This document shows positions 7,423 through 15,000 of a stretch of DNA of 26,702 nt, in pieces. Every line of letters starts with the position of its first letter. Position 1 is the first letter of the stretch. The notes beneath the pieces were generated by a model. That model ran no database searches. It was given only the letters and a program-made list of their open reading frames with translations, and was not told the DNA's origin. Both the position numbers and the translations under genes were made by a program. This DNA comes from Bacillota bacterium (GTDB lineage: Bacteria > Bacillota > Clostridia > Christensenellales > SZUA-584): NCBI GenBank assembly GCA_023396555.1, contig JAEWWC010000282.1:1-26702 (forward strand), written 5' to 3'.

Positions 7423-8472
7423 TCATCCCACCGTGTTCATGATACGGGCGACCGGCAATATGACAGACACCAGCACGATACCGATGATGACGGACAGCAC
7501 GATGATCAGCGCGGGCTCCAGCACTGTCGTCAGCTTCGTCAGGCGCTCATCCAGTTCCTCTTCCAGCACATCCGCCGTACGGTCCAGCATGTCGTCCGTA
7601 TGGCCGGTATTCTCAGCAACGGCCAGTATGCGCAGCAGCAGGCCGGGGAACAACCCGAGAGACGACAGCGCTTCCCGCAGTGTCTCGCCCTTCTCAATGC
7701 GCTCGGCTGCTTTGACGATAATCGATTCAACGCGCGAATTCATCACAATGGCGCTGGTCATGCGGACACTGGTGGCAATGGCGATGCCGCTGCGCAGCAG
7801 CATGGCCAGATTGCGGGCAAAACGGACGGCGCAGATGTTGCGCGTAATGCCCCGACGTATCGGAACCTTGAGCTTAAATGCGTCCAGCAACTCGCGTCCC
7901 GACTGGCTCTGCCGCATGATGACAACGGCGATGACCACAGCGGCGATCACCGCGAGCAGTATATAGAAGTAGGCGCTGATGAAGGCGCCGATGTCCATCA
8001 GCGCGCGTGTGATGCCAGGCATTTCACCGCCGAGGGAGGAGAGGACATCATCGAACATGGGCAGCACTTCCGTCAGCAGCAGCACGATAACGCACAGCAT
8101 CAGTACGGTCAGTATGATGGGGTATGTAACGGCGGACATCACTTTCGCGGATATCTTGGCATCTTTGTCGTATGAGTCCGCGACGCGTGTGAGCACGCGG
8201 ACCAGATTGCCGCTCTGTTCGCCCATTTTTAGCATCTGTATATAGAAAGCCGGCAGCAGGCCGGTCTCTTCAGCAAAGGCGTTGGACAGCGTCAAGCCTT
8301 CTATAACGCGGTTTTGAACTCTCCGCATCATCTGCTGAGCCGTCCGCGACTTCGTTTGCTGCCTGATCAGGTCGATACCTTCCTGCAGCGAAAGGTCGGA
8401 ATCGACGACAAGCGCAAGCTGCCGTGACAGTGACGACAGGTCCGCGCTCGAAAGCTCATTGCCTCTGCTCAT
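7423..8472 (-). CDS. pilC: Type II secretion/type IV pilus platform protein (PilC/GspF family)
   Basis: 349 residues, a little shorter than typical PilC. It is an inner-membrane platform protein that couples the ATPase to pilin insertion or removal. Two repeats of the T2SSF domain are visible, each starting with an SLSRQLA- or RFARNLA-type segment and ending in hydrophobic helices (about 150-175, 200-220 and 320-345). The start at 8472 follows GGAG by seven bases; an ATG at 8505 lies inside the upstream pilT gene and is less likely. It lies directly after pilT with a 13-base gap, as expected for partners. Confidence 0.87.
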   Translation of the reverse strand: MSRGNELSSADLSSLSRQLALVVDSDLSLQEGIDLIRQQTKSRTAQQMMRRVQNRVIEGLTLSNAFAEETGLLPAFYIQMLKMGEQSGNLVRVLTRVADSYDKDAKISAKVMSAVTYPIILTVLMLCVIVLLLTEVLPMFDDVLSSLGGEMPGITRALMDIGAFISAYFYILLAVIAAVVIAVVIMRQSQSGRELLDAFKLKVPIRRGITRNICAVRFARNLAMLLRSGIAIATSVRMTSAIVMNSRVESIIVKAAERIEKGETLREALSSLGLFPGLLLRILAVAENTGHTDDMLDRTADVLEEELDERLTKLTTVLEPALIIVLSVIIGIVLVSVILPVARIMNTVG

Positions 8473-8485
8473 GAATGCACTCCTT

Positions 8486-9562
8486 CTATCGTTTGGCAAG
8501 CGCAAGATATTGCTCGAAGAGCTTCACATCCTGAGCCTTGATTCTGGCGGTTTTTTCATCTACCACGTTCTGCCCAGCCAGATCTGCGAGATTGCGCTCC
8601 AATGAGCACATGCCCTGATCCTTGCCGGTCTGTATGATGTTGCCGATCTGGTAGTGCTTACCCTCGCGGATCAGGTTGCGCACCGCGGGCGTCGCTACCA
8701 TCACTTCGCAGGCAGCCACGAGCCCTTCGCCGTTTTTACGGGGCAGCAGCACCTGTGATATGGTGCCCTGCAGCACGGTTGCCAGTTGGCTGCGGATCTG
8801 GTTTTGCTGATCGGTGGGGAACGTATCCAGCACGCGGTCTATCGTTTTGACTGAGCCGATAGTATGCAGCGTGGAGAACACCAAATGACCGGTCTCCGCT
8901 GCCGACAGAGCGATGGAGATCGTTTCCTGATCGCGCATTTCACCGACCATGATCACATCCGGGTCCTGCCGCAGTGCGGACCGCAGCGCTGAAGCAAACG
9001 AGGAAGCGTCTTCACCGATCTCCCGCTGCGTGACTAGGCTCTGGCCGTGGCTGTGCAGGTATTCCACCGGATCTTCGATGGTGAGTATATGGTAGTTGTA
9101 TTCCCTGTTCATGATGTCAAGCAGGCTGGCGAGCGTGGTAGATTTGCCGCAGCCGGTTGCGCCGGTCAGCAGAACCAAGCCGGTCGTCTTTTTCGTGAAT
9201 TGCAAGACGGTATCCGGAAGGCCCAACTCAGAGAATTCGGGTATTGTGAGCGGCAGCATACGTACTGCGATGGCATATGTACCGCGCTGTTTATAGATAT
9301 TGCACCGAAATCGGCCAAAACCGCTGCGGGAATAGGAAAAGTCAACGACCTTGTTACGCGTCAGCCGGTCCATTCGCACAGGATCAAGGCATGACCCGAC
9401 AATGCCGGCCACTTCCTCGGCTGAAAATACTGATGTGCCCGGGATCACGTCCAGCTTTGCGTTGACACGCATCAGCGGATATGACCCGACACAAATATGC
9501 ATATCTGTGGCGTGGTGCTGCTTGGATATCTCCAGCAGATTGTCCAATACACTGCACGGCAT
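8486..9562 (-). CDS. pilT: Type IV pilus retraction ATPase PilT
   Basis: 358 residues, normal for PilT. It is a cytoplasmic hexameric ATPase that powers pilus disassembly. It has an N-terminal PAS-like domain followed by the secretion ATPase core: Walker A GATGCGKST (134-142), Asp box TIEDPVEY (161-168), Walker B around 202-208 (DVIMVGE), and a His box with GHLVFSTLHT (225-234). The C-terminal AVRNLIRE (293-300) matches the AIRNLIRE signature needed for retraction in PilT and separates it from PilB/GspE extension ATPases, which also carry a zinc motif not seen here. AGAGG lies nine bases before the start. It is the first gene of the operon. Confidence 0.92.
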   Translation of the reverse strand: MPCSVLDNLLEISKQHHATDMHICVGSYPLMRVNAKLDVIPGTSVFSAEEVAGIVGSCLDPVRMDRLTRNKVVDFSYSRSGFGRFRCNIYKQRGTYAIAVRMLPLTIPEFSELGLPDTVLQFTKKTTGLVLLTGATGCGKSTTLASLLDIMNREYNYHILTIEDPVEYLHSHGQSLVTQREIGEDASSFASALRSALRQDPDVIMVGEMRDQETISIALSAAETGHLVFSTLHTIGSVKTIDRVLDTFPTDQQNQIRSQLATVLQGTISQVLLPRKNGEGLVAACEVMVATPAVRNLIREGKHYQIGNIIQTGKDQGMCSLERNLADLAGQNVVDEKTARIKAQDVKLFEQYLALAKR

Positions 9563-9599
9563 TGCATCTTGCCTCTTTCATCAGAATCCATTCTGTTAC

Positions 9600-9624
9600 G
9601 CCAAGCACGTGCATATAACTTGGC
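9600..9624. repeat. Inverted repeat upstream of pilT
   Basis: GCCAAG (9600-9605) and CTTGGC (9619-9624) form a 6-bp inverted repeat, with the palindrome GCACGTGC inside it. It lies about 40 bases upstream of pilT. It could be an operator or a leader hairpin. No convincing promoter was found in this 260-base gap, which otherwise holds A/T-rich sequence and the ZIP-gene terminator. Confidence 0.3.
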
Positions 9625-9763
9625 ATACAACGTTTATATCGGTACAAACTGAAAAAAAATTTACATTTAATCAGTTTTTGAATGAAAATATAATTCATCA
9701 TGAGAAAACAGATTAAGGGAGATCGGCTGGACAGACCTGCGGCTGAACTGTAAATTATGGCTA

Positions 9764-9793
9764 TAAAAAGAAAAACCGGCATCATCAAGCCGG
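9764..9793 (-). terminator. Terminator of the ZIP transporter gene
   Basis: On the minus strand CCGGC, a short loop and GCCGG are followed directly by TTTTTCTTTTT. It lies 30 bases past the transporter stop codon. Confidence 0.88.
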
Positions 9794-9823
9794 AGATTGC
9801 GTTTCAGAAACAAGGAGCTATAA

Positions 9824-10669
9824 TCACATGAAGAGCAGGAGACTGATCGCCATAACAGCCATACCACCCACCATGCCGTAAATCGACAGGTGCGGTTCCC
9901 CGTAGGCTCTTGCGGTGGGAAGAATTTCGTCGAGCGAGATGAACACCATGATACCGGCGACGCAGGCAAATATGATACCAAACACAGCATCCGTCATGAA
10001 TGGCATCAGTATCAGGTACGCCATAAGCGCGCCCAGCGGCTCGGACAGGCCGGACAGCAGGGACCAGCGAAAGGCTTTTCGATGGCTGCCGGTGGCATAG
10101 TATATCGGCACTGAAACAGCAATGCCTTCGGGGATGTTATGGATGGCGATCGCAATGGCAATGGTGATGCCGAGCGATGGCTCCTTCAATCCAGAGACGA
10201 AGGTGGCGATTCCTTCCGGAAAGTTGTGAATGCCAATAGCCAAGGCTGTGAAAACACCCAGACGCATCAGACGACCCTGATGCTGCGGACAATCCCGGAC
10301 CTCAGACAACTCAACCGGACTGCCCGACATACACTCCACTTTGCGCATTTCGTGCGGATTATCAGAGGCTGGAACAAATTTATCGATCAGCGCAATCAGC
10401 AACATACCTCCGAAAAAGCCCGCAACTGTCACCCAGGTGCCGTTTGGGTCCCCCAGCGTTTCCGTCAGCAGACGCTTTGATTCGGCAAAAATCTCCACCA
10501 TGGACACATAGATCATTACACCCGCGGAGAAGCCGAGCACGACAGATAAAAAGCGGGTATTCGTCCGCTTGGCCAGCAGCGCGATGAGACTGCCGATGCC
10601 CGTGGAAAGCCCCGCGAATAAAGTCAGCCCGAATGCCACGAGCACGGTATGGAAGTTAAAACTAAGCAT
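9824..10669 (-). CDS. zupT: ZIP-family divalent metal transporter (ZupT-like)
   Basis: 281 residues from the chosen start; a polytopic inner-membrane protein that probably imports zinc and perhaps iron or manganese. Eight membrane segments can be placed, with a His/Cys-containing cytoplasmic loop after the third (HEMRKVECMSG...CPQHQG). The two signature metal-site helices are present: LGIHNFPEGIATF and IAIHNIPEGIAVS. E. coli ZupT has the same pair in the same order. A GxxxE-type segment (SLLSGLSEPLGA) follows. The ATG at 10702 overlaps the inferred -10 box and has no Shine-Dalgarno sequence, so the downstream ATG at 10669, preceded by GGGGGCAGG, is preferred. It is transcribed alone. Confidence 0.9.
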   Translation of the reverse strand: MLSFNFHTVLVAFGLTLFAGLSTGIGSLIALLAKRTNTRFLSVVLGFSAGVMIYVSMVEIFAESKRLLTETLGDPNGTWVTVAGFFGGMLLIALIDKFVPASDNPHEMRKVECMSGSPVELSEVRDCPQHQGRLMRLGVFTALAIGIHNFPEGIATFVSGLKEPSLGITIAIAIAIHNIPEGIAVSVPIYYATGSHRKAFRWSLLSGLSEPLGALMAYLILMPFMTDAVFGIIFACVAGIMVFISLDEILPTARAYGEPHLSIYGMVGGMAVMAISLLLFM

Positions 10670-10700
10670 ATAAAAGCCTGCCCCCAAAAAATCCACGGAC

Positions 10701-10730
10701 ATTTTATCATGCAGGGAAACAAATAATCAA
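10701..10730 (-). promoter_or_regulatory. Promoter of the ZIP transporter gene
   Basis: Minus-strand TTGATT (10725-10730), 18 bases, then TAAAAT (10701-10706) preceded by TGA, an extended -10. The -35 overlaps the stop codon of the ogt gene. I see no clear Zur operator. Confidence 0.5.
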
Positions 10731-11242
10731 CAAAAAGTTAGTCTTTGTGAAGTTTTTTGGGTAATTGGAGCATTACGTCTGAAACTGACTGTATTGGCTT
10801 CCAGTTCAAGAAGAAAATTTTTAACATCCAAACCACCACCGTAAGCGGCGCGGCTTGGCGCTTTATGAACAACGCGGTGACAGGGGATGAGTATCGGCAG
10901 CGGGTTAAGCTTCATGGTGGTGCCTACGGCGCGCATTGCGAGCGGAAATCCCGCAGCCAGTGCGAGTTCGCCGTAGGTGGCTGTTGCGCCATAGGGGATG
11001 CGTATCGTGGTTTGATACACGGCCTGACGGAACGGCGTGCCGGGCAGAAACAGCGGCAGGTCGAACGAGCGCCGTTTTCCGGCAAAGTATTCTGCCATCT
11101 GTGCCGCGAAGGGGAGGGAGTCATCGGTTATGTATCCTAAGCCCGGCATTTCATCCGGAAACAGCACGCGGCGGATGACGCCGTCCTCATACAGCGCGGT
11201 GACGACGCCAAACGGTGAATCGGCATGGCAGGCGATACGCAT
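10727..11242 (-). CDS. ogt: Methylated-DNA--protein-cysteine S-methyltransferase
   Basis: 171 residues. It repairs O6-methylguanine in DNA by irreversible transfer of the methyl group to its own cysteine. A divergent N-terminal ribonuclease-like part (1-65) precedes the conserved DNA-binding and active-site domain. Motifs: a helix-turn-helix region around 71-105, RAVG (104-107) with the Arg finger, the active site PCHRV (120-124, Cys121), and YGGGLDVK (134-141) closing the pocket. A basic, Thr-rich tail of about 25 residues follows the usual end. It is transcribed separately from the ribosomal operon to its right. The ribosome binding site is weak (GGTTT region). Confidence 0.92.
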   Translation of the reverse strand: MRIACHADSPFGVVTALYEDGVIRRVLFPDEMPGLGYITDDSLPFAAQMAEYFAGKRRSFDLPLFLPGTPFRQAVYQTTIRIPYGATATYGELALAAGFPLAMRAVGTTMKLNPLPILIPCHRVVHKAPSRAAYGGGLDVKNFLLELEANTVSFRRNAPITQKTSQRLTFC

Positions 11243-11276
11243 TTGAATAAACCCGCTTTCTTGTTTACTGTCATCG

Positions 11277-11285
11277 ATTATAGCA
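11277..11285 (-). promoter_or_regulatory. Extended -10 promoter of the ogt gene
   Basis: Minus-strand TGCTATAAT is a perfect extended -10. No well-spaced -35 is seen; TTGACC upstream is only 12 bases away. The leader would be about 30 bases. Confidence 0.5.
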
Positions 11286-11327
11286 TACGGGGGAGGTCAA
11301 AGGCTACGTTGGGCTCAGATCAAAACA

Positions 11328-11356
11328 AAAACCGGCAGGTTAACCCCGCCGGTTTT
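11328..11356 (-). terminator. Terminator of the ribosomal protein operon after rplL
   Basis: AAAACCGGC and GCCGGTTTT form a 9-bp perfect stem, with an inner GGTTAACC palindrome. On the minus strand the stem runs into TTTTTGTTTT. It lies 19 bases beyond the rplL stop and separates the operon from the ogt gene. Confidence 0.9.
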
Positions 11357-11374
11357 ATGCGATATGTTGATATC

Positions 11375-11752
11375 TTATTTGATTTCGGCCGTTGCGCCGA
11401 CTTCTTTAAGCTTTGCCACGATGGTCTCGGCTTCTTCCTTCGGCACGCCTTCTTTAACGGTGCTGGGAGCGCCGTCAACGACGTCTTTGGCTTCCTTGAG
11501 GCCAAGGCCGGTCAGCTCACGGACGACCTTGATGACTTTGATCTTCTCGGGGCCGACATCCTTCAGCGTTACGTCGAACTCGGTCTTCTCTTCTTCAGCG
11601 GGGGCGGCAGCAGCGGCAGCGGGGCCGGCAGCGGCCACAGCCACGGGAGCGGCAGCGGAGACGCCGAATCTGTCTTCGATCGCCTTGATAAGCTCGGACA
11701 GCTCAAGGACGCTCATCTTCTCAATGGCTTCTAAAATTTCCTGATGGCTCAT
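11375..11752 (-). CDS. rplL: 50S ribosomal protein L7/L12
   Basis: 125 residues, the normal size. It forms the flexible stalk that recruits translation factors. The N-terminal dimerisation region (1-35) is followed by an Ala/Pro/Gly hinge (about 36-56) and the C-terminal factor-binding domain, with EKTEFDVTL, the KIKVIKVVRELTGLGLKEAK helix and VDGAPSTVKEGV. Codons are strongly biased in the Ala-rich hinge. It follows rplJ by 48 bases, as usual for the stalk genes. It is the last gene of the operon; the next signal is a terminator, not rpoB. Confidence 0.98.
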   Translation of the reverse strand: MSHQEILEAIEKMSVLELSELIKAIEDRFGVSAAAPVAVAAAGPAAAAAAPAEEEKTEFDVTLKDVGPEKIKVIKVVRELTGLGLKEAKDVVDGAPSTVKEGVPKEEAETIVAKLKEVGATAEIK

Positions 11753-11800
11753 GATTATTATCCTCCAAATTTTCGTTTTATTATAGTTGTTTTCGGCTGT

Positions 11801-12340
11801 TTAAGCCTCTTTTTGTTCTTTGACCGCATTGAGCGCATAACCCAGCTTGCTGATGATGCCGGACAGCGATCTTGCGAACCCGGTAATCGGGGCGTTCAGC
11901 GTGCCTGCCAGCTGTGCCAGCAGCTGCTCTCTGGACGGCAGATCCGCCAGACTCTGAATGCCGGCGACAGTGATCACCTTGCCGTTCAAAAGGCCGGACT
12001 TGATCTCGGTCTGCTTCTTCAGCTTCTTGACGAACTCCGTCAGCACCTTGGCAGGGGCGACCGGATCGCTGAAGCCGAACGCGACGGCGGTGGGGCCGGT
12101 CAGATACTGGTCCAGACCCTTGATCTCGAGCATATCGGCAGCGCGCTTTAACATCGAGTTCTTGATGACGTGGTATTCAACGCCGGCAGCGCGGAACTGA
12201 TTTCTCAGCTGCGTCACTTCGTCAACGTTGAGGCCTCTGTAATCATAGAAGATGATGCCCTGAGCTTTTTCAAACTTCTCCTTGATTTCAAGGACAACCT
12301 GTTTTTTGACCTCTATAGCTTTTTCTCCCAAATGTTTCAC
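11801..12340 (-). CDS. rplJ: 50S ribosomal protein L10
   Basis: Up to 179 residues. It anchors L7/L12 dimers to the 23S rRNA and represses its own operon by binding the leader mRNA. Recognisable parts are FYDYRGLNVDEVTQLRNQF, the LKRAADMLEI segment, TGPTAVAF and the C-terminal helix that carries L7/L12. The longest frame starts at a GTG (12340) that directly abuts GAGGAG, too close for efficient initiation. A TTG at 12331 (codon 4) is eight bases after GGAGG and is the better start by spacing. A leader with attenuator precedes it. Confidence 0.97.
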   Translation of the reverse strand: MKHLGEKAIEVKKQVVLEIKEKFEKAQGIIFYDYRGLNVDEVTQLRNQFRAAGVEYHVIKNSMLKRAADMLEIKGLDQYLTGPTAVAFGFSDPVAPAKVLTEFVKKLKKQTEIKSGLLNGKVITVAGIQSLADLPSREQLLAQLAGTLNAPITGFARSLSGIISKLGYALNAVKEQKEA

Positions 12341-12360
12341 CTCCTCTTTCGGTTAAAACT

Positions 12361-12500
12361 CATACCGAAAACCAAAAACCCTTTTCTGCACGGGAAAGCG
12401 CACAAAAAAGGGTTTGTATCTTTGTTTGGGCTCTCCTCGACAGGCAAATTTTAAGCGCCAACGGCGCGCCTGTTGTCTACGGCAGGGCAATGATTATTCA
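12361..12500 (-). promoter_or_regulatory. Ribosomal protein L10 leader with transcription attenuator
   Basis: The gap between rplA and rplJ holds the Firmicute-type L10 leader. On the minus strand TAGACAACAGGCG (about 12467-12479) and TTTGCCTGTCGAGGAG (about 12433-12448) pair through CAGGC and GCCTG, enclosing a GCGCC/GGCGC inner stem. This is the known L10-binding fold. It is followed by a terminator-like hairpin, AAACCCTTTT with AAAAGGGTTT (12376-12415), and a U-rich tail. L10 binding is expected to favour termination and lower L10 and L7/L12 output. Recognition is from memory of the Bacillus leader, not from a covariance search. Confidence 0.85.
12376..12415 (-). terminator. Attenuator hairpin in the L10 leader
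   Basis: A 10-bp stem AAACCCTTTT/AAAAGGGTTT with a 20-base loop is followed on the minus strand by TTGGTTTT. It lies 36 bases before the rplJ start and is the expression platform of the L10 leader. Confidence 0.75.
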
Positions 12501-12545
12501 GTTACCGGACTATATTATCAGCTGACAGACGGTTTTGTCAACCGT

Positions 12546-13241
12546 TTAGCTGATAAATCTGGTCGGGTTGATCTTGACGCCGGGGCCCATCGTGGAAGAA
12601 ACGACGACGCTCTTCAGATAGGTGCCCTTCGCGGCGGACGGCTTGGCCTTGATCAGCGCTTCCATCAGCGCGGAGAGGTTGTCGCCCAGCTTCTCTTTGC
12701 CGAAGCTCTTCTTGCCGATGATGACGTGTACGATGGCAGTCTTGTCCACGCGGTATTCCACTTTACCGGCTTTGATTTCGGAGATGGCTTTCGCGACGTC
12801 CTTGGTGACGGTGCCGGATTTCGGGTTGGGCATCAGGCCTTTGGGGCCGAGAACCCGGCCGATTTTACCGACGACGCCCATCATGTCGGGAGTGGCGACG
12901 CAAACGTCAAACTCAAACCAGTTTTCGTTCTTGATCTTGTCGACGAACTCGTCGCCGCCCACGTAATCAGCGCCGGCCTCCTCGGCTTCCTTGGCGCTGT
13001 CGCCCTTGGCAAAAACCAAAACGCGCTGCGTTTTACCAGTACCGTGGGGGAGAACCAACGCGCCTCTGACCTGCTGGTCGGCATGGCGCGGGTCAACGCC
13101 GAGGCGTATGGATGCTTCAATAGTCTCGTCGAAGTTGGCTTTTGCTGTGTCGATGGAGAGCTGTAACGCCTCCGTCGGATCGTAAAGCACGGTCTTATCG
13201 TAGGATTTCACGCTTTCGCGGTATTTCTTTCCTCTTTTCAT
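12546..13241 (-). CDS. rplA: 50S ribosomal protein L1
   Basis: 231 residues, full length. It binds 23S rRNA at the E-site stalk. It starts MKRGKKYRE, as usual. Typical segments are the VDPRHADQQVRG core, LPHGTGK, the GxDYVGG turn, ATPDMMGVVGKIGRVLGPKGLMPNP (characteristic L1 signature region) and KSGTVT. GGAGG lies seven bases before the ATG. It sits between rplK and the L10 leader. Confidence 0.98.
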   Translation of the reverse strand: MKRGKKYRESVKSYDKTVLYDPTEALQLSIDTAKANFDETIEASIRLGVDPRHADQQVRGALVLPHGTGKTQRVLVFAKGDSAKEAEEAGADYVGGDEFVDKIKNENWFEFDVCVATPDMMGVVGKIGRVLGPKGLMPNPKSGTVTKDVAKAISEIKAGKVEYRVDKTAIVHVIIGKKSFGKEKLGDNLSALMEALIKAKPSAAKGTYLKSVVVSSTMGPGVKINPTRFIS

Positions 13242-13297
13242 ACTCTTCCTCCTTGTGGTTGTGCGGCTTGTTTTAAGCCTCCCACATTATTCGCGCG

Positions 13298-13723
13298 TCA
13301 GTCGACGACTTCGACGCCCATACTTCTGGCGGTTCCGGCGATCATGCTCATCGCAGATTCCACGCTGGCGGCGTTCAGGTCGGGCATTTTGGTCTCCGCA
13401 ATCTCCTTGAGCTGGGCTTTGGTGATCTTGCCGACCTTCTTCTTGTTCGGTTCGCCGCTGCCGCTCTCAATGTTGATCGCCTTCTTGATGAGGACGGGAG
13501 CCGGTGGCGTTTTCATGATGAATGTAAACGATCTGTCCGCATACACCGTGATCACGACGGGGATCACATAACCCACCTGCTTGGCGGTTCTTTCATTGAA
13601 CTCCTTGCAGAAGGCCATGATGTTGACGCCATGCTGACCCAGCGCCGGACCTACCGGCGGGGCCGGCGTCGCCTTGCCTGCATTGATCTGCAGCTTTACG
13701 TAACCGGTTATTTTTTTAGCCAT
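13298..13723 (-). CDS. rplK: 50S ribosomal protein L11
   Basis: 141 residues, canonical length. It forms the GTPase-associated centre with 23S rRNA. The N-terminal domain has KLQINAGKATPAPPVGPALGQ with the thiostrepton-region prolines, and GVNIMAFCKEFN. The C-terminal RNA-binding domain includes KITKAQLKEIAE and the closing GTARSMGVEV. AAGGAGGTG provides a strong ribosome binding site. It is co-transcribed with nusG upstream and rplA downstream. Confidence 0.98.
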   Translation of the reverse strand: MAKKITGYVKLQINAGKATPAPPVGPALGQHGVNIMAFCKEFNERTAKQVGYVIPVVITVYADRSFTFIMKTPPAPVLIKKAINIESGSGEPNKKKVGKITKAQLKEIAETKMPDLNAASVESAMSMIAGTARSMGVEVVD

Positions 13724-13840
13724 GGTTACACCTCCTTAAGATGCTGATATTTGTGGTACAAGCGGAAATTGCTGCTCCGGGCGAGGTGAAGCGCCAAGAG
13801 TTGTGTTCCTCCCACTTGTGAAAAGAAGCTTTTGGCTTCT
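13724..13840 (-). promoter_or_regulatory. nusG-rplK intergenic leader with terminator-like hairpin
   Basis: On the minus strand AGAAGC, loop CAAAA and GCTTCT run straight into TTTT (13821-13840), two bases after the nusG stop. It looks like a weak intrinsic terminator that could lower read-through. The conserved-looking GTGGGAGG and ACCAC further on resemble the L11/L1 leader seen in other Firmicutes. Regulation is inferred. Confidence 0.4.
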
Positions 13841-13841
13841 C

Positions 13842-14459
13842 TTATATACGCTTGATCTGGACGAAATCGAGATCGACCAGTGTGTCGCGCCCGAACATCG
13901 AGACGACGACTTTGACTTTTTGCTTCTCCGGATGCACCTCTTTGATGACGCCGACGAAGCTTTCGAGCGGGCCGGATGTGACCATCACGTTCTCGCCTAC
14001 TTCCACATCGAGCTTGATTGGCACGTTTTCCACGCCCATGGCCCGCACTTCCTTATCCGTGAGGGGGATAGGTTTGGAGCCGGGACCGACAAAGCCGGTG
14101 ACGCCGCGCGTGTTGCGCACCACATACCAGGTTTCGTCGTCAAGTATCATCTTGACCATAACATAACCCGGATAGCGTTTTTTCATTACATGCTTTTTCT
14201 TGCCGTTCTTAACCTCGATGCTCTCTTCCATCGGAACCTTCACTTCCAGGATGACATCCTCGAAGTTGCGGTTCTGGATGGCCTTTTCCAGATTCATCTT
14301 CACCTTGTTCTCGTATCCGGAATAGGTGTGGATGACATACCAGTAAGGCTTATCCGTTTTCTCCTGCTTAATAAACACACCCTGCGGCTCTGGCTTTTTT
14401 GGCTGTTCAGTTGTCTCCGGGTCGTTCATCACGAGGCCGGCTTTTTCTTCTTCAGACAT
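13842..14459 (-). CDS. nusG: Transcription termination/antitermination factor NusG
   Basis: 205 residues from the ATG at 14459. It binds RNA polymerase and modulates elongation and pausing. An acidic and lysine-rich extension of about 35 residues, longer than usual, precedes the NGN domain (from KPYWYVIHTYSGYENKV; PGYVMVKM and RNTRGVTGFVG are typical). The C-terminal KOW domain begins at about 150 with VGENVMVTSGPLESFVG. A TTG at 14468 would add three residues. Both starts have a weak Shine-Dalgarno, so translation may be coupled to secE. It sits in the universal secE-nusG-rplK order. Confidence 0.97.
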   Translation of the reverse strand: MSEEEKAGLVMNDPETTEQPKKPEPQGVFIKQEKTDKPYWYVIHTYSGYENKVKMNLEKAIQNRNFEDVILEVKVPMEESIEVKNGKKKHVMKKRYPGYVMVKMILDDETWYVVRNTRGVTGFVGPGSKPIPLTDKEVRAMGVENVPIKLDVEVGENVMVTSGPLESFVGVIKEVHPEKQKVKVVVSMFGRDTLVDLDFVQIKRI

Positions 14460-14504
14460 AGTGACCAAAAGTTGCGCTGCCTTACAGACCAGCGCGTCTC
14501 CTTT

Positions 14505-14774
14505 TTATTTTAGAACCAGATCAAAAATACTCGTTATGCCAAAGTCAAACAGGCCAACAATAATCGCCACGATAAGGATAAAACCAAGCACCGCACTGGA
14601 ATACTTGAGCAGATCCTTGGCTGTCGGCCACGTGACCTTTTTCAACTCGGAAATAATATCCTTGATAAATCTGGCCGGGCTCTTTCTTTTTTTCTTATTC
14701 GCTTTTTTAGCAGCTTTCTTTTGTTGCTCCAGCTTTTCTTTACGGTCGTTGCCGAGTAATTTCGTTTTTGCCAT
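14505..14774 (-). CDS. secE: Preprotein translocase subunit SecE
   Basis: 89 residues. It is the small essential subunit of the SecYEG channel. A long Lys-rich cytoplasmic N-terminus (about 1-35) is followed by the amphipathic helix FIKDIISELKKVTWPT, whose KKVTWPT is the family signature, and one membrane segment (about 60-80). A single membrane span fits Gram-positive SecE. The ATG at 14774 is chosen; a GTG at 14783 is possible. It starts 44 bases after the rpmG stop. Confidence 0.96.
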   Translation of the reverse strand: MAKTKLLGNDRKEKLEQQKKAAKKANKKKRKSPARFIKDIISELKKVTWPTAKDLLKYSSAVLGFILIVAIIVGLFDFGITSIFDLVLK

Positions 14775-14818
14775 AGCCCTCACATCCTAAACTCATTATA
14801 GGTGCCCTAAAGACGCGA

Positions 14819-14968
14819 TTACTTTGTCTCCTTGTGGGTGGTGTGCTTTTTGCAGAAACGGCAGTATTTGCTCATTTCCAGTCTATCGGGGTCGTTTTTC
14901 TTGTTCTTCATCGAGTCATAGTTTCTCTGCTTGCACTCAGTGCACGCCAAGGTGATTTTGTTACGCAT
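14819..14968 (-). CDS. rpmG: 50S ribosomal protein L33
   Basis: 49 residues beginning MRNKITLACTECKQRNYDS and ending KHTTHKETK. Two Cys pairs (CTEC and CRFC) make it the zinc-binding C+ form of L33. GGAGG lies six bases before the ATG. It is the first gene of the rpmG-secE-nusG-rplKAJL operon. Because C+ L33 stores zinc, and some bacteria also carry a zinc-free paralogue, a second L33 gene elsewhere is possible. Confidence 0.95.
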   Translation of the reverse strand: MRNKITLACTECKQRNYDSMKNKKNDPDRLEMSKYCRFCKKHTTHKETK

Positions 14969-15000
14969 GGCCTTCCTCCAAACTTTATGTCTGCGCAATT

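Noticed and set aside
6964..8175. Long plus-strand reading frame (403 codons) opposite the pilC region
   Set aside because: It lies antisense to well-supported pilC and small anchored-protein genes, is rich in His/Gln/Arg with no recognisable domain, and has no ribosome binding site. It is a shadow of GC-biased coding on the other strand.
9563..9823. Possible c-di-GMP riboswitch upstream of pilT
   Set aside because: Such switches often precede clostridial pilus genes, but the GEMM-type core sequences are absent. Only a 6-bp inverted repeat and the ZIP terminator are seen.
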